From positions 1 to 35,115 of IMG/VR virus record IMGVR_UViG_3300045440_000102: a stretch of DNA of 35,115 nucleotides, one strand, 5' to 3'. Below the pieces are notes generated by a model. It searched no databases. It was not told the DNA's origin and saw only the letters and a list, made by a program, of their open reading frames with translations. Each line of letters begins with the position of its first letter. Position 1 is the first letter of the stretch. This document shows, in pieces, positions 29,631 to 35,115 of this stretch. The stretch comes from a virus. The translations under genes and the position numbers were made by a program.

Positions 29631-30720
29631 GCTATCGCCCTCAGCAAGTGCAAGGTGGATGACCTGCCCAGGCAGCGTCCACTTAGAGCCTGACTTTAAA
29701 GGCGGCGACTCAAGCATCTATGCTGAAAAAGGCACAGCCATGCACACGGTCTCTGAAGACTGTTTGACCAAAGGCCTTGAGCCTAAGTCATTCATCGGCA
29801 AGACGGTCAACAAGCACATCATCACTCAAGAGATGGTCGACATTGTCCAAGTGTATGTCAACTACATTCAGTCTCTAAAAGGCCAGAAGTTTTACGAAGA
29901 AAAGGTCACACTGGCTGAAGTGATCAATGACTGCTGGGGCACGGCTGATGGCATTGTCATCGAAGGCTCATTGATGCGGGTCATTGACCTTAAAACAGGC
30001 GGTGGCATTCGAGTAGAGTCTGAAGGCAATACGCAGCTGCTTTGCTATGCACTAGGTGCCTACTTAAAGTATGCGCCTGCCTATGACATCACAACAATGA
30101 CCTTGACGATCGTGCAACCGCCAATGGGCAACATTGACTCATGGACCATCAGCGTCGAAGAGCTGCTTGCTTTTGCAGAAGCTCTTAAACTGTCTTATGC
30201 TGCAATTCAAAATGAGCCTAACAAGTTCGTAGCCAGTGACAAGGCTTGCAAATGGTGTCATGCCAAAGCGCAATGCCCTGAGATGAAGCGGCTAGCCAAT
30301 GAAGCTGCTGCAGTAGACTTTAACAGCATGAGCTTAGGCACTGTTGAAGAGTGGCTGCCAAAACTTAAGATGCTTAGCCTGTTCATTGAAGCCGTAGAAG
30401 CTAAAGCAAAAGACACGCTGCTTGGAGGAGGTTCAATTGAAGGCTGGAAAGTTGTTGAGGGTCGTAAAACCAGAAGCTGGACAGACCCTGCTCAAACTGA
30501 GTTGTGGTTAAAGCAGCAAGGCTATGACCAGATCTATACAAAGCCTGTTCTACTTAGTGTGGCACAAATGGAAGCCGCCCTTAAAGGTGAAAGCCTAGAC
30601 CTGGACGGTTTGGTAACCATTGGCTATGGGCAGCCAACCATAGCTCCTGAGAAGGACAAAAGGCCATCTGTGGACAAAAACCAGTCAGCCAAAAAAGATT
30701 TTGAGAACAATGCAAAATAG
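29617..30720 (+). CDS. RecB/Cas4-like PD-(D/E)xK nuclease with Fe-S cysteines (DUF2800)
   Basis: A 367-aa protein. SASARWMTCPGSVHLEP at the start (Cys17), GTAMHTVSED (about 39-48), then GTADGIVI (Asp111) and MRVIDLKTGGG (Asp124-x-Lys126), and TQLLCYALGAYL (Gln140..Tyr144) form the nuclease core. CKWCHAKAQCPEM holds Cys211, Cys214 and Cys220. Together with Cys17 this is the C...C-x2-C-x5-C iron-sulphur set of Cas4/AddB nucleases. By family knowledge (DUF2800) it is a phage exonuclease for recombination or host DNA breakdown. It follows the helicase with a 14-bp overlap. The next gene's promoter P3 begins inside its last codons. All catalytic residues appear present. Confidence 0.85.
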   Translation: MAHAKLSPSASARWMTCPGSVHLEPDFKGGDSSIYAEKGTAMHTVSEDCLTKGLEPKSFIGKTVNKHIITQEMVDIVQVYVNYIQSLKGQKFYEEKVTLAEVINDCWGTADGIVIEGSLMRVIDLKTGGGIRVESEGNTQLLCYALGAYLKYAPAYDITTMTLTIVQPPMGNIDSWTISVEELLAFAEALKLSYAAIQNEPNKFVASDKACKWCHAKAQCPEMKRLANEAAAVDFNSMSLGTVEEWLPKLKMLSLFIEAVEAKAKDTLLGGGSIEGWKVVEGRKTRSWTDPAQTELWLKQQGYDQIYTKPVLLSVAQMEAALKGESLDLDGLVTIGYGQPTIAPEKDKRPSVDKNQSAKKDFENNAK

Positions 30721-30790
30721 TTGTGTACAGCCCAAAAAGTGTTGTACAATGCTATCACGGCAACGTCGCCGTCTCAATGTTGAAAGATTA
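30712..30790 (+). promoter_or_regulatory. Early promoter P3 with operator palindrome and 5'-end hairpin leader
   Basis: GCAAAATAG (30712-30720, including the nuclease stop codon) matches the start of P1. TTGTGT (30721-30726), 18 bp, TACAAT (30745-30750) within TTGTACAA, then hairpin ACGGC AACGTC GCCGT (30757-30772) and CTCAATGTTGAAAGA. It drives the DUF932 and later genes. Confidence 0.75.
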
Positions 30791-30792
30791 TC

Positions 30793-31761
30793 ATGTCACA
30801 CGAATTAGACTTCTCAAACGCACAAGCTAACTTTGCTCAAGTAGGTGAAAAAGCATGGCACGGTCTTGGCCAGCAGTTAGAAGCAGGACAGCCTCTTGAA
30901 GTATGGGCTAAAGCTGCAGGCTTGTCACACACAGTCGAACGCTCAATGGTTCAGTACGCTGCAGGCGATATTTTGCTGCCACACACAACACGCGATGTGC
31001 TGTATCGCTCAGACACAAATGCACCTCTTGGCGTTGTTGGCAAAGACTACAAAGTTGTGCAGCCCGCAGACGTCTTAGACTTCTTTGCTAAATTAGCTGA
31101 GAACAACAACTTCGAACTTGAAACAGCAGGTTCATTGTCCAACGGCAAGCGTATTTGGGCAATGGCTAAAGTCAATGACGGTGCAACAGTAGTTGGTCAA
31201 GACGTAGTCAAGCCGTATGTTCTGCTTGCAACATCGTATGACGGCACATTGGCTACAACGGCACGTTTTACCAGCGTGCGTGTTGTTTGCTCAAACACTC
31301 TTGGCTTTGCTGCTTCAGAAGCTGGCGACACAATCCGCATCAACCACTCTAAAGAATTCAGTGCTAAAGACACAGCTCTTGACTTAGGCATTGCATTCAA
31401 CTCATTCGATAAGTTCTTGATCGACTCACGGCGCTTGGCTGCAAAAGAAGTGAACAGCACTTTTGCAGTTGAATTCCTTAAGTTGCTTTTGCCAGAATCT
31501 GTGCGCACTACTACAGTCAATGGCATCAAAACCAAAGAGTCTGTGCCAGTAGAAAACACAAAGGCTTTCCAGTCAATCATGGCTTTGTTTAACGGCCAAG
31601 CTTTTGGCTCTGATTTGCCAGAAGCTAGCGGCTCTGCATGGGCATTACTCAATGCAGTCACAGAACACGTTGATCACGGTCTTAACCAGAATGCAGCATG
31701 GTTTGGCTATGGCAACACTTTAAAGAACAAAGCACGTGACTTGCTGATGGATGTGGTCTAA
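30793..31761 (+). CDS. DUF932 phage/plasmid-like protein
   Basis: A 322-aa protein starting MSHELDFSNAQANFAQVGEK and AWHGLGQQLEAG. It contains VLYRSDTNAPLGVVGKDYKV, NGKRIWAMAKV, PYVLLATSYDGT, FTSVRVVCSNTLGFA and ALLNAVTEHVDHG. The A-W-H-G-L-G, L-G-V-V-(G/S)-x-x-Y and V-x-x-(S/Y)-x-D-G-x-x-x motifs are diagnostic for DUF932 (TIGR03299-type). The family is widespread in phages and plasmids near recombination and replication genes, and its function is unknown; single-strand DNA roles have been suggested. It is the first gene behind P3. Full length by family standards. Confidence 0.85.
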   Translation: MSHELDFSNAQANFAQVGEKAWHGLGQQLEAGQPLEVWAKAAGLSHTVERSMVQYAAGDILLPHTTRDVLYRSDTNAPLGVVGKDYKVVQPADVLDFFAKLAENNNFELETAGSLSNGKRIWAMAKVNDGATVVGQDVVKPYVLLATSYDGTLATTARFTSVRVVCSNTLGFAASEAGDTIRINHSKEFSAKDTALDLGIAFNSFDKFLIDSRRLAAKEVNSTFAVEFLKLLLPESVRTTTVNGIKTKESVPVENTKAFQSIMALFNGQAFGSDLPEASGSAWALLNAVTEHVDHGLNQNAAWFGYGNTLKNKARDLLMDVV

Positions 31762-31804
31762 CGACCAAATGACAGTTTGCATGCGCTGCCTCGTGTGTAT
31801 GGCA

Positions 31805-31820
31805 GGCCGGAAAGACGGCC
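31805..31820 (+). other. GC-rich hairpin in the leader of the ssDNA-binding protein gene
   Basis: GGCCG GAAAGA CGGCC is a perfect 5-bp stem with a 6-nt purine loop. It lies 30 bp before the ATG at 31851 and is not followed by a T-run. It may protect or regulate the SSB mRNA, like the hairpins at P1-P3, but no promoter of that type is visible here. Confidence 0.4.
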
Positions 31821-31850
31821 AATTTACTTCAACGTTTTTAAGGAAAATCA

Positions 31851-32375
31851 ATGTCAAAAATCATCACCCCTGAGTTCCGCGGTTCTTTTGTTCACCTGCT
31901 TGAGCCTCATGCAATCAAAGGCGTAGAAGGCGCAAAGGCACGGTATCAAATTACCATACCTCTTCCTAAAAAGGATGCATTCTGGAATGAACTGAATGCT
32001 CTGATTGAGGAAACAGCTAAAGGCAAATGGGGCAAGATTCCTCCTAAGATGAAGTCACCAGTTAAAAACGGTGACGAGGAAGATCGGCCTGAATTTGCTG
32101 GCTGCTACAGCGTGCAAGCCACGTCAAACAACAAGCCTGGAATTGTTGGCACAAACCTTAAACCAATCATGTCAGCCGATGAGATCTATAGCGGTGCTTA
32201 CTACCGCGCATCGATTCGTGCCTATGCTTGGGAGCATCCAACAGGCGGCAAAGGTGTATCAATTGCACTTGACAACATCATGAAGGTCAAAGACGGCGAA
32301 GCATTTAGTGGTCGCACTGAAGCTAGCTCTGACTTTGCTGACTTTGCCAAAGAAGATTCAGACTTGCTGGCTTAA
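31851..32375 (+). CDS. Single-stranded DNA-binding protein (DUF2815, gp2.5-like)
   Basis: A 174-aa protein: MSKIITPEFRGSFVHLLEPH, YQITIPLPKKDAFWNELNAL, later FAGCYSVQATSNNKPGIVGT, SADEIYSGAYYRASIRAYAW and KGVSIALDNIMKVKDGEAFS. The acidic C-terminus (SSDFADFAKEDSDLLA) is the hallmark of SSBs that contact replication partners. The order G-x-(F/Y), IPLP-K, YSGxY-x-R-x-x-x-A and G-V-x-x-x-L-x-x-(I/V) fits the DUF2815 OB-fold phage SSB group, similar in plan to T7 gp2.5. It is expressed from P3 with its own AAGGAAA site. It should coat single strands made by the helicase, primase and nuclease. Confidence 0.85.
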   Translation: MSKIITPEFRGSFVHLLEPHAIKGVEGAKARYQITIPLPKKDAFWNELNALIEETAKGKWGKIPPKMKSPVKNGDEEDRPEFAGCYSVQATSNNKPGIVGTNLKPIMSADEIYSGAYYRASIRAYAWEHPTGGKGVSIALDNIMKVKDGEAFSGRTEASSDFADFAKEDSDLLA

Positions 32376-32452
32376 AGCAATGGCTAGCACGGCTTAGAGT
32401 GCCTATCAGGAGCGTGGCCTGTCCAAACAATCAATACGAATAGGAGTTAGTT

Positions 32453-33211
32453 ATGGAATCAAAGTTGATGGATCTTGTGAAGGCCATGCATGAAAAGTTT
32501 GGCTTAGAAAACACAAAAGGCGTTCTTCACCTTACCAAAGAAGAAAAAGAATTTAGGTCTGCTGCCATGCTCGAAGAGCTTAACGAGTACATCGCAGCAG
32601 ACACACTGGTCGATCAATACGATGCTTTGCTTGACTTGATTGTCTTTGCAGTAGGCACGTTAGAGCGTCATGGCTTCCCGCTGCTGGCAGGCTTTGAGAA
32701 AGTCATGGAAGCAAACATGGCCAAAGAGCTTGGTCAAAATGGTGAGAAGCGTGGAGGCTTTAAACGTGACCTTGTCAAACCAGAAGGTTGGGTTCCTCCA
32801 GAAGCAAAGCTGCAGTTGATCTTAGACCGCAATTCAAACACTCAGATTGAATTTAGCTTTGCACCTAGTTCAGATGGGAAGATTGTGGCTGGCTTTGCAC
32901 CAAAGTTTGATGCAACAAAAGTGCGCGTCGATCTGCTGCCAATTGACCCTATGATGCAAATTGCCACGGTCTTTGGCTTTGGCGCTAAAAAGTATTTTGC
33001 AAACTCTTATAGACAAGGCGAGACCGTTGTTTGGTCACGTACCTACGGATCGATCATGCGGCACATGATGGCCTTCTGGTCAGGCGAAGACAAAGACCCT
33101 GAGTCTGGTTTGCCACACCTTGCACATGCAGGCACACAACTGTTTATCTTGATGGAACATGCTGCACACAACCAAAACAAAGATGATCGCTTTGTGAGGA
33201 GTCAAGCATGA
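32453..33211 (+). CDS. Fusion: MazG-like NTP pyrophosphatase plus dATP/dGTP diphosphohydrolase-like domain
   Basis: A 252-aa protein with two parts. Residues 1-110 have AAMLEELNEYI (Glu41, Glu42, Glu45), DQYDALLDLIVFAVGTLERH (Asp57, Asp61) and FEKVMEANMAKE, the E-E-x-x-E ... D-x-x-x-D arrangement of all-alpha MazG/PRA-PH pyrophosphatases. Residues 150-240 have KFDATKVRVDLLPIDPMMQI, FGFGAKKYFANSY, YGSIMRHMMAFWSGED and GLPHLAHAGTQLFILMEH, the pattern of the phage dATP/dGTP diphosphohydrolase-type (DUF5664-like) domain. It would hydrolyse dNTPs selectively. Two genes downstream is a dCMP hydroxymethylase, so the N-terminal part may remove dCTP as T4 gp56 does. Substrates are inferred. AGGAG precedes the ATG. 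Confidence 0.75.
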   Translation: MESKLMDLVKAMHEKFGLENTKGVLHLTKEEKEFRSAAMLEELNEYIAADTLVDQYDALLDLIVFAVGTLERHGFPLLAGFEKVMEANMAKELGQNGEKRGGFKRDLVKPEGWVPPEAKLQLILDRNSNTQIEFSFAPSSDGKIVAGFAPKFDATKVRVDLLPIDPMMQIATVFGFGAKKYFANSYRQGETVVWSRTYGSIMRHMMAFWSGEDKDPESGLPHLAHAGTQLFILMEHAAHNQNKDDRFVRSQA

Positions 33212-33474
33212 AAATAAGCAACAGCACAGGAAAGAGCAAGGACTTCTACAACAAGGGTAAGGAGATGTTTGACCGAATACAGCCGTTGCCAATGAGAAAA
33301 ACAGTGACCGAAGAAGACGATGACACACTGGTGTACAAGAAACCGTGGGTAAACCTGACAATTGAAGAGATTGAAACAATTGCCAAACCTTATATAGAAA
33401 AAGACAGAAGCATTCAATCATGGGGTCTTTACGCAGTTGCCATTGAAGCTAAGCTTAAGGAGAAGAACGCATGA
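33208..33474 (+). CDS. Small hypothetical early protein
   Basis: An 88-aa charged protein: MKISNSTGKSKDFYNKGKEM, VTEEDDDTLVYKKPWVNLTI and EEIETIAKPYIEKDRSIQSW ending EAKLKEKNA. W-V-x-L-T-x-x-E-I-x-x-I-(A/S) near the end is a recurring motif of small phage proteins (often with a C-terminal A-R/K-I/A-E-A-K-L-K-E-K-N). ATGA overlaps occur at both ends, with the fusion enzyme and the next gene. No function is known. Confidence 0.7.
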   Translation: MKISNSTGKSKDFYNKGKEMFDRIQPLPMRKTVTEEDDDTLVYKKPWVNLTIEEIETIAKPYIEKDRSIQSWGLYAVAIEAKLKEKNA

Positions 33475-33647
33475 ACGAAAATCAAACTTACCTTGGCGAC
33501 GGCGTTTACGCCAGCTTTGATGGCTACCAGATTTGGTTAGCTGTAAACCATCACGAGAACACAGTTGTGGCCATTGAGCCAAAAGTTATGGATCAATTGC
33601 TGGCGTATGCTAATCGTGTTTGGAAAATAAGGGAGAAGAACACATGA
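33471..33647 (+). CDS. Small conserved early protein (LGDGVYA family)
   Basis: A 58-aa gene: MNENQTYLGDGVYASFDGYQ, IWLAVNHHENTVVAIEPKVM, DQLLAYANRVWKIREKNT. The Y-L-G-D-G-V-Y-A-x-F-D-G-Y-x-I-W-L opening is a pattern I recognise in many small phage early proteins of unknown role. AAGGAGAA lies before the ATG and the start overlaps the previous stop (ATGA). It ends with another ATGA at the dCMP hydroxymethylase gene, so these genes form a tight translational chain. Confidence 0.75.
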   Translation: MNENQTYLGDGVYASFDGYQIWLAVNHHENTVVAIEPKVMDQLLAYANRVWKIREKNT

Positions 33648-34294
33648 ATGTGCAATCAATCCGTCAGATCTTGATCGACAAACTGGCAATGTTAGATTTT
33701 GCAGATGATGGCAACATTGAGATTGTCAATGCGTCATTTGTTGCAGACAAGCCTTTTATTTTTGGTGAAATCAATGACACATGGAACGCCAGGGAGTTGC
33801 GCTGGTACATGAGCCAATCGCTTAACGTCAATGACATTGCGCCTCCTGTTCCTGCCATATGGAAGCAAGTAGCCAGTTCAAAAGGCCTGATCAACAGCAA
33901 CTACGGCTGGTGCATCTTTAGTGCTAGGAACGGTTACCAATTCCACAAGGCCGTTGATGCATTGGTTAAGAACAAAAACAGCCGTCAAGCCGTGATGATC
34001 TACATCCGGCCATCGATGCATGAAGACTCTGTGGTTGATGGCATGCGAGACTTCATGTGTACGTACAGCACTCAGCTCTTGATTCGTGATGGCAAGTTGC
34101 ATCACATAGTCAACATGCGAAGCAACGACGTTGTTTATGGCTACAAAGGCGATAGGTTTTGGCAAGATACGGTTCTTGACTTGGCACTTGCCAGATTGAC
34201 TGTAACTTACCCTGATCTAGTTAAAGGCAACTTGTACTGGAATGCCGGTTCGTTGCATGTCTACCCTAAACACTTTCATTTGGTGCGGCCATGA
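33644..34294 (+). CDS. dCMP hydroxymethylase (T4 gp42-like)
   Basis: A 216-aa thymidylate synthase-fold enzyme. ATG 33644 overlaps the previous stop; an upstream start at 33620 is not needed. Stretches IEIVNASFVADKPFIFGEIN, IWKQVASSKGLINSNYGWCI, GMRDFMCTYSTQLLIRDGKL, VNMRSNDVVYGYKGDRFWQ and AGSLHVYPKHFHLV closely follow T4 gp42 as I remember it. Glu51, Cys139 and Asp170 correspond to T4 Glu60, Cys148 and Asp179, a constant offset of nine. Asp in place of the Asn of thymidylate synthases is the residue that selects dCMP over dUMP. The product would be 5-hydroxymethyl-dCMP from dCMP and methylene-tetrahydrofolate. The C-terminus is about 30 residues shorter than in T4. A dCMP kinase and a glucosyltransferase are not seen in the window. 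Confidence 0.85.
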   Translation: MNVQSIRQILIDKLAMLDFADDGNIEIVNASFVADKPFIFGEINDTWNARELRWYMSQSLNVNDIAPPVPAIWKQVASSKGLINSNYGWCIFSARNGYQFHKAVDALVKNKNSRQAVMIYIRPSMHEDSVVDGMRDFMCTYSTQLLIRDGKLHHIVNMRSNDVVYGYKGDRFWQDTVLDLALARLTVTYPDLVKGNLYWNAGSLHVYPKHFHLVRP

Positions 34295-35115
34295 TCTTCA
34301 ATCCTTTTGCTTCAATCCCTGTCAATGAGAAGTCACACGTTCGTGGCTGGGCCATGCATTGGGCAGAATGCATGAACACGACAATTGCAGCTAAAGATAC
34401 AGACCTAAGTTCATGCAACGAATTGTTTTGGGAGCATGGCGTAAACTTTGGAGGCGGGCTCAATCTTTTTGGCGGTGTGACTGATGAGATCGTTGACAAG
34501 ATCGAGCAGCTAGTCAACTTCAATGGAGACCTGTATAGCTTAGACTTGCCAATGCCTAACTACGCTGAGCAGCTAACCAAACGCATAGGTCAATCGACTT
34601 GTTCGACTCGGCTCACTGAAAGCCTTCTTGATGCTTTTAAGAAGAAACTGGCCACCAGTCAAACGCTTTTACAAAGCCAGCTAGGTTTTACAAAGGTAGC
34701 CATAGGCGATAGCCACGCAACTGCTTTTGCTGCATCTAGAAGCATGGTGCTGCGTACAAACGGTTTGACTCTGCACGGAGCTTTAACCAAAGGCGAGTTT
34801 GTGAAACAGATACTTGCTTGCAAGAAAATGCCGGCTAAAGTGACCTTGGTTGCAGGCTCGATTGACATACGGCATCACATTGGCCGTCAGCCTGACTCAG
34901 GCAAAGCCATAGAAGACTTGTGCGAACGGTACGGTGAGGTGATTGAGTACATCAAAAACGAATTGGCATTAGCGGTAGAAGTGGCAGCACCGGTTCCAGT
35001 AGAGTATGAGGCGCGTAGGCTGCCACAGACTGGTTACTACAAAGACAAGCCTTTTTGCGGTTCAATGGCTTCTAGGCGAGACTGGACAGACTATTTCATA
35101 GACCTTATGTATTGT
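34291..35115 (+). CDS. SGNH-hydrolase-like protein, partial (open at right edge)
   Basis: 275 codons to the window end with no stop. ATG 34291 overlaps the hydroxymethylase stop (ATGA). The N-terminal 100 residues contain SSCNELFWEHGVNFGGGLNL, FGGVTDEIVDKIEQLVNF and LYSLDLPMPNYAEQLTKRIG. The central part has KVAIGDSHATAFAASRSMVL (GDSH, 139-142), TNGLTLHGALTKG and VTLVAGSIDIRHHIGR (Asp192, His195, His196). The last part has RRLPQTGYYKDKPFCGS. GDS-x near a strand end, a later Gly and a D-x-x-H pair are the catalytic layout of SGNH esterases or acyltransferases. It is fused by overlap to the base-modifying enzyme. A role in further modifying hydroxymethyl DNA or nucleotides is speculation. I do not recognise a named family. 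Confidence 0.55.
   Translation, partial: MIFNPFASIPVNEKSHVRGWAMHWAECMNTTIAAKDTDLSSCNELFWEHGVNFGGGLNLFGGVTDEIVDKIEQLVNFNGDLYSLDLPMPNYAEQLTKRIGQSTCSTRLTESLLDAFKKKLATSQTLLQSQLGFTKVAIGDSHATAFAASRSMVLRTNGLTLHGALTKGEFVKQILACKKMPAKVTLVAGSIDIRHHIGRQPDSGKAIEDLCERYGEVIEYIKNELALAVEVAAPVPVEYEARRLPQTGYYKDKPFCGSMASRRDWTDYFIDLMYC

Noticed and set aside
32376-32452. Possible RNA structure before the MazG fusion gene
   Set aside because: Only a bulged 6-bp stem and a 4-bp stem can be drawn; no conservation with other leaders in the window.
32453-33211. Z-genome (2-aminoadenine) replication system
   Set aside because: No PurZ-like adenylosuccinate synthetase is present in the window, and the neighbouring dCMP hydroxymethylase points to cytosine modification.
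33080-33421. Minus-strand ORFs opposite the early genes
   Set aside because: They are Cys/Phe/Leu-rich antisense shadows, cross real gene boundaries and lack ribosome sites.

Overview
The window is part of the genome of a tailed double-stranded DNA phage (Caudoviricetes). It has a complete head and packaging set (small and large terminase, portal, scaffold, major capsid protein) and a P22-gp4-like tail accessory protein. No tape-measure, tail-tube or baseplate gene is seen, so a short-tailed (podovirus-like) particle is most likely. The many fibre-like genes, lysis-type membrane genes and overall gene style resemble environmental, probably freshwater, phages of Gram-negative bacteria. The host cannot be fixed from the sequence. 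No bacterial genes, tRNAs, rRNAs, IS elements or CRISPR arrays were seen.

Layout. Positions 1-26642 are all on the minus strand, so they are transcribed right to left: primase-helicase (24038-26425), a VRR-NUC nuclease, small and large terminase, two small basic proteins, a 591-aa putative effector with JAMM-like and ADP-ribosyltransferase-like motifs, portal, a GroES-like co-chaperonin, scaffold, capsid accessory proteins, the major capsid protein, small structural proteins, the gp4-like protein, a long run of fibre or adhesin genes with small partners (1726-9429), and membrane proteins of a lysis module running off the left edge. Positions 26781-35115 are all on the plus strand and form the early region: a Cro/YdaS-like HTH regulator, small proteins, a papain-like-fold protein, a SNF2-type helicase, a RecB/Cas4-like Fe-S nuclease, a DUF932 protein, an ssDNA-binding protein, a MazG plus dATP/dGTP diphosphohydrolase-like fusion, a T4 gp42-like dCMP hydroxymethylase and an SGNH-like protein cut by the right edge. 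The two arms diverge from 26643-26780.

Regulation. Three early promoters share one architecture: TTGTGT/C, 18 bp, TACAAT inside a TTGTACAA palindrome, then a short hairpin placed exactly at the predicted transcript 5' end, then a conserved CTCAATGTTG segment before the start codon. The hairpin is supported by a compensatory base-pair change. The HTH protein at the arm junction is the obvious candidate to bind the palindrome. In the late arm, two intrinsic terminators bracket the gene downstream of the capsid gene. A cluster of TTCGA repeats in AT-rich DNA next to the primase gene is a candidate replication origin.

Worth most attention: (1) the dCMP hydroxymethylase, which keeps the T4 Glu60/Cys148/Asp179 residues at a constant offset and predicts 5-hydroxymethylcytosine DNA, next to nucleotide-pool enzymes and an uncharacterised SGNH-like protein; (2) the JAMM plus ART protein encoded between terminase and portal, with the same C-terminal tag repeated after each module; (3) the triplicated promoter and 5' hairpin leader. 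Two conserved genes (major capsid protein and SNF2 helicase) are each broken by one base in or beside a short homopolymer. Sequencing or assembly indels are the simplest explanation.
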